NCBI RefSeq assembly: GCF_001028665.1
Contig: NZ_CP011504.1
Coordinates: forward strand, 2,666,001 to 2,730,000
Direction: 5' to 3'
DNA: 64,000 nt
DNA from: Burkholderia pyrrocinia
GTDB taxonomy: Bacteria; Pseudomonadota; Gammaproteobacteria; Burkholderiales; Burkholderiaceae
Within the stretch, counting starts at the first letter, position 1, and every line of letters starts with the position of its first letter. The notes below the pieces were generated by a model. That model was not told the origin of the DNA. It made no database searches and saw only the letters and a program-made list of their open reading frames with translations. Below are positions 18,792 through 25,414 of this stretch, piece after piece. Both the position numbers and the translations under genes were made by a program.

Positions 18792-18807
18792 TGCAGCCCG
18801 GTTCTGC

Positions 18808-20250
18808 TTATTGGGCGAAGAACACGTCCGTGCGGTTCGTCAGGTTGCCCGCGCTGGTCTGGACGAAGAACGGATGGAACGACGACGACGGGCCGACGTC
18901 GAGGCCCTGATAGTCGCCGATGAAGAAGCCTTCCGCGTTCGGCGCGGGCTTCATGTCGAACGGGCCGGCGACGCGCCGCTCGGCGACGAACGTGGTGCCG
19001 CCGTCGAGCGAGATCTTGCGCCAGAAGCCCGTCGGCAGCGTCGTCGTGTTCCCGGCCAGCAGGTCGCGGAAGTCGTAGTGGGTGACCATCACGGCGCCCG
19101 TGTTGTCGACGCGCACCGACGGATTGAAGGCAGGCCGGCCGGTCGGCGTGTTGACCTGCAGCGGCGCGCTCCAGGATGCGCCGCCGTCCTTCGACGTCGA
19201 TAGCGCGATCTCGTCGTACTTGCCGCCGTTGAAGCGGCTGTCCTGCCACACGACGTAAAGCTGGCCCGACGCGGGATCGATCGCGGGCTCGGGAATGATG
19301 TCGCCGGTGCGCACGGGTTCGCCGGTGTTCGGGTCCGTCACGCCGACCGTCTGCAGCCCCGCGATCACCCGCGGCTGCGTCCACGTCGCGCCGTCGTCGG
19401 TCGACTTGATGAACGCGACCTTGCCGGCGGCCTTGCTGAACGGCGGCTGGATCAGGTCGAAGAAATCGTAGAGCGTGCCGCTCTTCGGATCGACGACGAT
19501 CTGGTTGCCGATCGTCTGCTGGCGCGACCGCACGTGGACGATGACCTTCGCCTTGCTCCACGTCTTGCCGCCGTCGGTCGTCTTCGAGAACAGCGTCGGC
19601 CCGCGGAACGCCTGCGTGTGCAGGTTCGCGTACGGGTTGCCGTTCGGCAGTTCGAGGCGGTCCCATACCGCGTACGCGGTGCCGGCCTTCACCGGGTTCG
19701 CCGTCACCGATTCCTTGTCGTTGAAGAACTGCGTCGTCGGTTCGTTGTTCGCGATCAGCAACGCGGGACTGCTCCACGTCTGCCCGCCGTCGGTCGATAC
19801 CGAGCCGGCGACCGCGTTGCCGTTGTTCGACTGGTTGAACGTGATCGCGACCGAGTATGCGGTGCCGTCCGGCCCAATCGATACCCACGGGTCCGACGCG
19901 CGTTCGTACGACAGCCCGCCCGGCGCGCACGCGCTGAACGGCTGCGTCGTCCGCGCCCAGGTGGCACCACCGTCGAACGTGTAGCCCGCGACATGGCCGT
20001 GCGCGCCGCCGTTCGACCAGCGGTCCTGCTGCCACACGCCGATCATGTTTTGCGGGTTGGCCGGATTGACCGCGAGCCACGGTTCGACCTCGGCATTCAC
20101 ATAGACGGTGCCGGGACCGCCGATGGTGCAGGCGGCGTATGGACTGGGGCCGGACACGAGCACGGGATCGGCATGCGCGGCGGCACAGGCCAGTGCCATC
20201 GCGGCGGGCAGGCAGGTGAATAGCGGGTGGGACACGATAGTGCGTCGCAT
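18808..20250 (-). CDS. Secreted BNR/Asp-box repeat protein (sialidase-like beta-propeller)
   Basis: A 480-residue protein with a signal peptide (about residues 1-27, ending AAAHA). At least six Asp-box motifs of the S-x-D-x-G-x-T-W type follow: YTFDGGATWAR, SVSTDGGQTWSS, SKTTDGGKTWSK, IKSTDDGATWTQ, STSKDGGASWSA and KISLDGGTTFVA. These are the turns of a six-bladed sialidase-like propeller. Asp boxes occur in many glycan-binding or hydrolysing proteins. The Arg triad needed for true sialidase activity could not be identified, so enzyme activity is open. ATG 20250 follows GAGGAGCAGTTC. Exported, stand-alone gene. Confidence 0.8.
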   Translation of the reverse strand: MRRTIVSHPLFTCLPAAMALACAAAHADPVLVSGPSPYAACTIGGPGTVYVNAEVEPWLAVNPANPQNMIGVWQQDRWSNGGAHGHVAGYTFDGGATWARTTQPFSACAPGGLSYERASDPWVSIGPDGTAYSVAITFNQSNNGNAVAGSVSTDGGQTWSSPALLIANNEPTTQFFNDKESVTANPVKAGTAYAVWDRLELPNGNPYANLHTQAFRGPTLFSKTTDGGKTWSKAKVIVHVRSRQQTIGNQIVVDPKSGTLYDFFDLIQPPFSKAAGKVAFIKSTDDGATWTQPRVIAGLQTVGVTDPNTGEPVRTGDIIPEPAIDPASGQLYVVWQDSRFNGGKYDEIALSTSKDGGASWSAPLQVNTPTGRPAFNPSVRVDNTGAVMVTHYDFRDLLAGNTTTLPTGFWRKISLDGGTTFVAERRVAGPFDMKPAPNAEGFFIGDYQGLDVGPSSSFHPFFVQTSAGNLTNRTDVFFAQ

Positions 20251-20723
20251 GAACTGCTCCTCGTTGACGTGCGGCCGCGATGGTGCGGTGGAACGAGGCC
20301 GTGCGAGCCGATGCGCGGCGGCACGGGCCGCCCGGGTCGGGGTGTCGCGGCGACGCGCACGATGCATGCCGCCGGGACGTGTCGTTCAGGATGCCGCTTC
20401 AGCCATCGCGATCCGCGTGCGCTGGATACCGCCAGCACTTCGGTCAAGACTCCTATTCGTTTTTATTGCTTGTGACGGATGTGTCGTTGATGCCGCCCGG
20501 CCAGGAGGCCGGTTCGGGCAGGCGAAGAATGCGTAGAAGTGGATTGCAATGTAGATGATCCGGATGCGGCGCGGCAGGCAATTTTTTGTAACAGCGCGTA
20601 GCCGGAAAGCGTTGCCGAACGAGAGCAAACGCGCGGGCAAAATTTGCCGTGGCGAGCGCGCGAAATCGAAACGGAAAGATGAATCGCTATCGTTTCCGTG
20701 CGACCTGCGTTGCCGTGCGTTGC
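20251..20723. other. Intergenic region upstream of the BNR-repeat gene
   Basis: About 470 bases, with an AT-rich patch (TATTCGTTTTTATTGC near 20455) and runs near 20570-20690. It should hold the BNR gene's promoter and the 3' end of the MarR transcript. No gene or clear operator is seen. Confidence 0.4.
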
Positions 20724-21155
20724 TCAGCGTTCCGACGGAAACCGCTCCTGCAACGCGTGCAGCCAGCGTGCGACGACATCGAGTTCGTCGTCGGAAAACC
20801 CGTCGCACAGCTTCTCGTTCAATTCGCGCAGCAGCACGCGCGCATGCTTGAGTGCCGCCCGGCCCGCGTCGGTCAGGAACAGGCGCGTCGCGCGGCCGTC
20901 GTCCGAATCGGCGTGGCGCGCGATCAGTCCGGCTTTCGCCATCCGGTCGGCGAGGCCGGTCATCGCGGATGGCGCGAGCTGCAGCGCCGCGCCGACTTCG
21001 CCGATCAGCGCGCCGTCCTGCTTGTCGAGAAAGAACAGCACGCCGGCCTGCGCGGCGCTCGCACGCGTGTCGGTCTCCGCCTTGCGGTCGACCCAGCGCT
21101 GCACGCGCCGCTGGCCAAGGTTCAACAGGAAAAACAGTCGTCGTTGTTCGCTCAA
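20724..21155 (-). CDS. MarR-family transcriptional regulator
   Basis: Winged-helix regulator of 143 residues. Helices lead into GALIGEVGAALQLAPSAMTG (recognition helix) and the wing GLIARHADSDDGRATRLFLT, then a C-terminal dimerisation helix pair. I chose a TTG start at 21155: its TTGA overlaps the TGA stop of the hydrolase upstream, a translational coupling, and gives a normal MarR N-terminus (LSEQRRLFFLLNLGQR). No ATG exists before the HTH. It is cotranscribed with the hydrolase and probably represses that operon through the twin palindromes at 22091-22138. Confidence 0.82.
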   Translation of the reverse strand: MSEQRRLFFLLNLGQRRVQRWVDRKAETDTRASAAQAGVLFFLDKQDGALIGEVGAALQLAPSAMTGLADRMAKAGLIARHADSDDGRATRLFLTDAGRAALKHARVLLRELNEKLCDGFSDDELDVVARWLHALQERFPSER

Positions 21156-22069
21156 GCTGGGTTCCCGACAGCAATGGAAAGGGACGGACGGCCCGCGTGG
21201 CGCGGCGCGTCGAGCGCCTGCGCGAGCCAGTCGGCGACATCCGGCCACAGCACCGAGCCGGGCCGGCTGCGGAAGAAGCCCATGTGCCCGACCGGGCCGC
21301 TGCCCGCCGCATGCGGATCGACCTGGCGGCGCTCGACCGCCGCGCCGGTCAGGTAGCTTACCAGCAGGTCGATCGCGGCGGGCGTCGCCCACGGATCGTC
21401 GTCGAAGCCCAGCGCGAGGATCGGCAGCCGCTGTTTCGCGTAGCGTTCGGCGGCGCCGAGCGCCGGATCGTCGAAGAAGTAATGCGGCAGCGTGGTCCAG
21501 CGGCTCCATTCACGGAACACGCCGGCCGGCAGGTCCTCGCCGAGCCCGAGCCGCTTGCCGGGCACGTAGCCGAGCAGCGCGGACATCAGCGGGCCGAGCA
21601 CGCGCAGGATCAGGCGTACCTTCACGCGTTCGGCCGCGCTCGCGATCAGCCGTGTGGTGCCCGCGTGCGCCGCGACGAGCACGGCCGCGCGCAGATGCAC
21701 CGTGCCGGCGGACAGCCCGATCGCATGCCCGCCGACGCTGTGGCCGACCGCCAGCAGCGGCAATCCGTCGTACGCCTGCCGCGCCCACGCGGTCGCGGCG
21801 CCGACGTCGAGCTCCATCCAGTCGCGCATGCTGGCCTGCAGCTCGCTCAGGCGCGCGGGCCGCGACGCGTCGATGCCGCGATAGTTGTAGGTCAGCGCCG
21901 CGAAGCCGCGTCCGGTCAGGAAACGTGCGAAACCGGCGTACAGCCGTTCCGGCACCGCCGTCGCCGGATGGATCAGCACCAGCGCGCGCGGTTCGGCGTC
22001 GGGCGTCCACAGCGTGCCGCGCAGCGGATAACCGTCGATGGCGGAGAACTCGATGGGTTGAGCGGTCAT
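21152..22069 (-). CDS. Alpha/beta hydrolase
   Basis: Serine hydrolase of 305 residues, cytoplasmic. A strand-turn-helix LVLIHPATAVPERLYAGFAR supplies the oxyanion region. The nucleophile elbow is GHSVGGHA, and the late segment LALGFDDDPWATP and GHMGFFRS carry the probable acid and the catalytic His. It resembles uncharacterised lipase/dienelactone-type hydrolases; the substrate is unknown. The start ATG lies 22 bases from the first of two palindromic operators. It is the first gene of an operon with the MarR gene, whose TTG start overlaps this stop. Confidence 0.85.
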   Translation of the reverse strand: MTAQPIEFSAIDGYPLRGTLWTPDAEPRALVLIHPATAVPERLYAGFARFLTGRGFAALTYNYRGIDASRPARLSELQASMRDWMELDVGAATAWARQAYDGLPLLAVGHSVGGHAIGLSAGTVHLRAAVLVAAHAGTTRLIASAAERVKVRLILRVLGPLMSALLGYVPGKRLGLGEDLPAGVFREWSRWTTLPHYFFDDPALGAAERYAKQRLPILALGFDDDPWATPAAIDLLVSYLTGAAVERRQVDPHAAGSGPVGHMGFFRSRPGSVLWPDVADWLAQALDAPRHAGRPSLSIAVGNPA

Positions 22070-22090
22070 GGCCGTCCTCGTTCCGGGAGT

Positions 22091-22138
22091 TATTTCGTAT
22101 GCGAAATATAGTCCGGAATGTATTTCGCGTGCGAAATA
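22091..22138. promoter_or_regulatory. Twin 18-bp palindromic operators (probable MarR sites)
   Basis: TATTTCGTATGCGAAATA (22091-22108) and TATTTCGCGTGCGAAATA (22121-22138) are both TATTTC-N6-GAAATA palindromes. They are exactly 30 bp apart, about three helical turns. They sit immediately upstream of the hydrolase-MarR operon, the usual place for an autoregulatory MarR operator. Confidence 0.8.
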
Positions 22139-22386
22139 TCTGTCGAAGGATCATTCGAAGGCTGCGCCCGGGGGCGAACGTGCACGGCACGTTTTTTCAC
22201 AAAATTGGGTGTTTGTATTTTGCGGCTGATGGCTGTGGCGATGCGGCGAAAATATGCGCGCGGACGCCGCTTCGTCGCTTGTTCCGAAGATCTCAGGCTC
22301 GGCGCGGGTTACACTGAAAAGGAGCACCGTGTCGTTTCTCTCTCGTAACAGGCTCGAAGTCGACCGGATTCCGAGATGGAGAACCG
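22139..22386. other. Junction of host chromosome and small island
   Basis: Between the MarR operators and the broken recombinase. The sequence falls in GC (TTTTTTCACAAAATTGGG near 22190) and shows no gene. It probably contains the left edge of the inserted segment, but no direct repeat marking an attachment site was found by eye. Confidence 0.4.
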
Positions 22387-22785
22387 ATGGAACCGAAGCG
22401 TGCAAAGACCCTCACCCCCCCTCACTGATTCCTCACTTTCTGCGTGTCACAGACGCGAACAGACGCGACGAGCCGACACCCTGAGCGCGATGTCCTCGTG
22501 CTGTTGCTCGGATTCACCTGCGGCTTGCGAGTGTCGGAAATTGCTCAAATCGAAATCGCCGACGTGCTGCTACCGTCCGGCCGTCTCCGCGAAGAAATGA
22601 GTTTGCGAGGCGCGATCACCAAAGGCTCGAAGGTCCGTTGTGTCTATCTGAGTCATCCCAAAACCGTTGCTGCTCTCGCGCGGTACATCGAAGGGCGCTG
22701 GAAGCACGCCAAGGTGACGGCGCTCGAGCGGAGCAAGTGGCGGAACCTATGCCAAACAATCCTCTCATCGGGGTTTTCTTCGATG
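22387..22785 (+). pseudogene. Broken tyrosine recombinase/integrase
   Basis: A reading frame starting MEPKRAKTLTPPH is stopped by TGA after 13 codons. In the same frame it continues to RHPERDVLVLLLGFTCGLRV, then SEIAQIEIADVLLPSGRLRE and YLSHPKTVAALARYIEGR. This is the N-terminal half of a tyrosine recombinase catalytic domain; the Arg of GLRVSE is the first catalytic residue. Homology-like sequence ends around 22740, so the His-x-x-Arg and Tyr parts are missing. It cannot recombine DNA and marks a decayed mobile element. Confidence 0.75.
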
Positions 22786-22796
22786 CTTGATTGTTG

Positions 22797-22815
22797 TCCC
22801 CGTTGGGGATATAAA
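22797..22815. promoter_or_regulatory. CCCC-N3-GGGG operator-like palindrome, copy 1
   Basis: GTCCCCGTTGGGGATATAAA lies 35-50 bases before the HTH gene. The inverted repeat TCCCC-GTT-GGGGA runs straight into a -10-like TATAAA, so a protein bound here would block the promoter. Copy 2 is at 23085-23102. Confidence 0.6.
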
Positions 22816-22847
22816 GGCGGAAGTGACTTTGACCGTTAACTAGACGC

Positions 22848-23102
22848 ATGACAACGAAGCAAGATCTCGCAGCACTTTCCCAACAGGAACTGCTGCGTGT
22901 AGCGATGGATCGGCTGGGTATGACGCGGGCGGAGTTCGCCGCACGCTTGAGCATTGCCGTGCGCACGCTGGACAAGTGGCTTCTGCCAGCAGACTCTCCT
23001 GATTCGCGCACTATGCCCGATATGGGCCGGTCATACGTGCTGGAAATCCTGCAATGGCAGAAAAAGCGGAAACCCGCTCGACCATCCCCAATGGGGATAT
23101 AA
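22848..23102 (+). CDS. Small helix-turn-helix regulator paired with Fic
   Basis: An 84-residue protein. Residues about 18-46 form a Cro/C1-like HTH (RLGMTRAEFAARLSIAVRTL followed by DKWLLP). The C-terminus MGRSYVLEILQWQKKRKPA is basic. Its stop codon is one base from the Fic start, so the two form an operon. The palindrome preceding this gene and the one over its own last codons suggest it represses itself and the Fic gene. Whether it is also a physical antitoxin is not shown by sequence; the Fic protein already carries its own inhibitory motif. Confidence 0.72.
   Translation: MTTKQDLAALSQQELLRVAMDRLGMTRAEFAARLSIAVRTLDKWLLPADSPDSRTMPDMGRSYVLEILQWQKKRKPARPSPMGI
23085..23102. promoter_or_regulatory. 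CCCC-N3-GGGG operator-like palindrome, copy 2
   Basis: CATCCCCAATGGGGATATAA contains the perfect inverted repeat ATCCCC-AAT-GGGGAT and ends in TATAA one base before the Fic start. It is inside the 3' end of the HTH gene, so it could separately control Fic. Confidence 0.6.
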
Positions 23103-23103
23103 G

Positions 23104-23937
23104 ATGGCGGACAATGAACCTCGCCTTGAGAAGCAAATGCCGAATCAAACTGCCGCGCTGCTGAATACGATCGACGCCGATAGGGCGACACTCGACGCTG
23201 CGCGCCCGCTCCCGCAGCACACGGTTGCCTCGCTGCGCGAAAAACTGTTGCTTGAGTGGACGTATCACTCGAACGCGATAGAGGGCAACACGCTGACGCT
23301 GCGTGAGACGAAGGTGGTGCTCGAAGGAATCACGGTCGGCGGTAAGTCCCTTCGCGAGCACTTCGAGGCAACGAACCATCGCGATGCGATTGTCTACGTC
23401 GAGGACATCGTGTCGAAGGGGGAAGCGCTTTCGGAATGGCAGATCCGGAACATCCACAGTCTTGTTCTGAAAGGCATCGACGCTGAAGAAGCGGGCCGGT
23501 ATCGCCGCGAAAACGTGGTGATCGCAGGCGCGAGTACGATCCCGCCGGACTTCATGCATCTGTCTGCCGAGATGGCCGCGCTGATCGACTGGTACGGGGC
23601 GGTTGGAGACACGCATCCGGTCGAGCGGGCGGCGGAACTGCACACGCGATTCGTGAAGATCCATCCGTTCGTTGATGGCAACGGGCGGACGGGACGGCTG
23701 CTGCTCAACTTCGAGCTGATGAAGGCAGGCTATCCGCCCGCGATCATCCGTAAAGAGGATCGACTGGCCTACTACGACTCGCTCGACAAAGCCTGCGTCA
23801 GTGGCGATTACGGCGACGTCACGTGCTTAGTTGCCGAATCCGTGCAGCGCTCGCTCGACACGTATCTCGACGTGCTCGGGCTGCGTCATGCACCCGCGTC
23901 GGATACGGCTCCGCCGTCGCCGGGTTTTCGGGCGTAA
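23104..23937 (+). CDS. Fic-domain protein (class II, autoinhibited adenylyltransferase)
   Basis: A 277-residue Fic enzyme that transfers AMP to protein hydroxyls. The N-terminal inhibitory helix has Ser56-x3-Glu60-Gly61 (YHSNAIEGN), which blocks ATP binding in class II Fic proteins. The flap is near RRENVVIAGAS. The active site is HPFVDGNGRTGR, residues 187-198, with catalytic His187 and all conserved positions intact. ATG 23104 follows the HTH stop by one base. The target is unknown. The intact motif shows the gene is not decayed even though the neighbouring integrase is. Confidence 0.92.
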   Translation: MADNEPRLEKQMPNQTAALLNTIDADRATLDAARPLPQHTVASLREKLLLEWTYHSNAIEGNTLTLRETKVVLEGITVGGKSLREHFEATNHRDAIVYVEDIVSKGEALSEWQIRNIHSLVLKGIDAEEAGRYRRENVVIAGASTIPPDFMHLSAEMAALIDWYGAVGDTHPVERAAELHTRFVKIHPFVDGNGRTGRLLLNFELMKAGYPPAIIRKEDRLAYYDSLDKACVSGDYGDVTCLVAESVQRSLDTYLDVLGLRHAPASDTAPPSPGFRA

Positions 23938-23945
23938 TTCAGGAG

Positions 23946-24089
23946 ATGCTGGAACAGCTTTACAGCATCGACGTCTCGGCGGGCGGCGACACCGTGTGGG
24001 TGACAGGTCACGAGGGCTCCGGTGTAGGGCGATTCGGCAAGCGCTTTGGCATTGACGTACATCAGACCGTTACTGAGCAGTTGCGGTGA
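23946..24089 (+). CDS. Short phage/ICE-like hypothetical protein
   Basis: A 47-residue protein (MLEQLYSIDVSAGGDTVWVT, then GRFGKRFGIDVHQTVTEQL) of a type I associate with Burkholderia prophages and integrative elements, where longer versions carry an extra Cys-rich tail. It begins 8 bases after the Fic stop. AGGAG lies directly against the ATG, so the true start may differ by a few codons. It appears C-terminally shortened. Function unknown. Confidence 0.45.
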   Translation: MLEQLYSIDVSAGGDTVWVTGHEGSGVGRFGKRFGIDVHQTVTEQLR

Positions 24090-24178
24090 CGCAAGCTGAC
24101 GAACAGGCGACCGATGACGCAGAGAAGCGATGCCTCAACAGCCTCGACTTGTTCGGCCAGAAGATCTACGTCGCGTAG
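24086..24178 (+). CDS. Possible 30-residue overlapping ORF
   Basis: GTG 24086 overlaps the preceding stop (GTGA) and encodes VTQADEQATDDAEKRCLNSL followed by DLFGQKIYVA. The overlap and lack of other features make it a plausible coupled microprotein, but it may be the remnant of a larger element gene. No family recognised. Confidence 0.25.
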   Translation: MTQADEQATDDAEKRCLNSLDLFGQKIYVA

Positions 24179-24195
24179 ACGGGAAAAGCAAACAT

Positions 24196-24399
24196 ATGAC
24201 GAACGAAATCTTCACACTCGATCCGTGCCCGAAATGTCATGGACGAACCGACATCGAGACGGTCAAAGCGGCCGGTGTTGCCTACGTTGAACATAAGACA
24301 TGCGGGCATAAGGGGCCTGAAGTATTGGTCAGAAATGACGTACCTGAACGCGAGCTTCTGGCTGCCGTGATAAGGGCTTGGAACAACGTCGAGCGATAG
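24196..24399 (+). CDS. Lar-like zinc-ribbon protein
   Basis: A 67-residue protein with CPKC at residues 11-14 and a CGHKG knuckle near 37, ending in VIRAWNNVER. The Cys knuckles and the terminal AW-N-R match the Lar (restriction alleviation) family of phages and prophages, which moderates type I restriction. ATG 24196 is preceded by GGGAAAAGCAAACAT. It closes the small island, 45 bases before the stop of the ABC binding-protein gene on the opposite strand. Confidence 0.55.
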   Translation: MTNEIFTLDPCPKCHGRTDIETVKAAGVAYVEHKTCGHKGPEVLVRNDVPERELLAAVIRAWNNVER

Positions 24400-24444
24400 A
24401 TCGGAAAACATTGGCGTGGCCCCGGTTTCCAAACAAGGCGGCCT

Positions 24445-25380
24445 TCAGAACGACGGCAACCCCGGCGGATTGGTCTCCGCGCGCGCGATCGCTTCGCTCT
24501 GCAAGCCCCAGCGCGCAAGCGCCTGCCCGTAGCGGCCGCTGCCGATCAGTGCATTCGTCGCGAGCGTCAGCGCGGGCGCGAGGCCGCAGCCGCGACGCGT
24601 CGCGATCGCGACGTCGGCATTGTTCGGCCAGCCCGCATTGACGACGCCGACGCGGCGGATCTTGCCGCTGCGCGCGGCCTCGTACGCGAGCGACGCGTTC
24701 GGGTTCAGTTCCGCATCGGCGCGGCCCGACAGCAGTGCGACGCGCGCGGTCGCATCGTCGTCGAAATAGAGCAGCTCGGTCGGCTTCAGCCCCTGCGCGA
24801 CGTTGCGCCGGCTCCATTCGAGCAGGATGCGCTCCTGGCTCGTGCCGGCACCGGTGATGATCCGCAGGCCCGCGATGTCCTTCGGTTCGGCGATCTTCGC
24901 GATCGGGCTGCCGGTGCGTACATAGAAGCCGTGCAACCCGAGCCGGTAGGTCGTGAAATCGTATTTCTCCTTGCGCTTCTCGGTCACGCCGACGTTCGAG
25001 ATCACCGCGTCGTACTTGCCGGACGTCAGCCCGAGCGGCCAGTCGGCCCACGCGATCGGCACCAGCGCGAGCGTGCGGCCGAGCGCGTCGGCGACGAGCT
25101 GCGCATAGTCGGGATCGGCGCCGACCACGGTGCGCGCATCGGTCGCGTAGGTCGACACGGGCGGCGCGTGCGGCGAAATCGCGACCGTGATCGCGCCGTC
25201 GCGCACCCAGCGGTAGCCGGCTGCCGCACGGATCGCCGCGTCGTCGCGCTCCGCGCGAAGGCGGCCGGCCTGGCGCGGGTCGAGGTCGGCGGTTGCGGCC
25301 GCCGCGTGTGCGATGCGCCACGGCAGGCTGCCGGATGCCGCGACCAGTGCGGCGGTCATGAATTGACGACGATCGATCAT
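24445..25380 (-). CDS. Polar amino-acid-type ABC transporter binding protein 2
   Basis: Periplasmic solute-binding protein of 311 residues (SBP_bac_3 fold). A Tat-like signal (DRRQFMTAALVAASGSLPW) ends near AHA. The mature part has AISPHAPPVSTYATDARTVV and VGVTEKRKEKYDFTTYRLG, characteristic of the cystine/glutamine family. It is a close paralogue of the binding protein at 29748-30689: both end in TNPPGLP and share the NVTVTE/NVGVTE segment. It is the last gene of the operon, directly after the fused permease-ATPase, and probably delivers the operon's substrate to it. Confidence 0.88.
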   Translation of the reverse strand: MIDRRQFMTAALVAASGSLPWRIAHAAAATADLDPRQAGRLRAERDDAAIRAAAGYRWVRDGAITVAISPHAPPVSTYATDARTVVGADPDYAQLVADALGRTLALVPIAWADWPLGLTSGKYDAVISNVGVTEKRKEKYDFTTYRLGLHGFYVRTGSPIAKIAEPKDIAGLRIITGAGTSQERILLEWSRRNVAQGLKPTELLYFDDDATARVALLSGRADAELNPNASLAYEAARSGKIRRVGVVNAGWPNNADVAIATRRGCGLAPALTLATNALIGSGRYGQALARWGLQSEAIARAETNPPGLPSF

Positions 25381-25414
25381 CGTGTGGCGCCCCGGTTATC
25401 GGCAGGGATTCGCA

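Noticed and set aside
18808..20250. Naming the BNR-repeat protein a sialidase
   Set aside because: Asp boxes alone do not define sialidase activity. The three catalytic arginines and the Tyr/Glu pair could not be placed with confidence.
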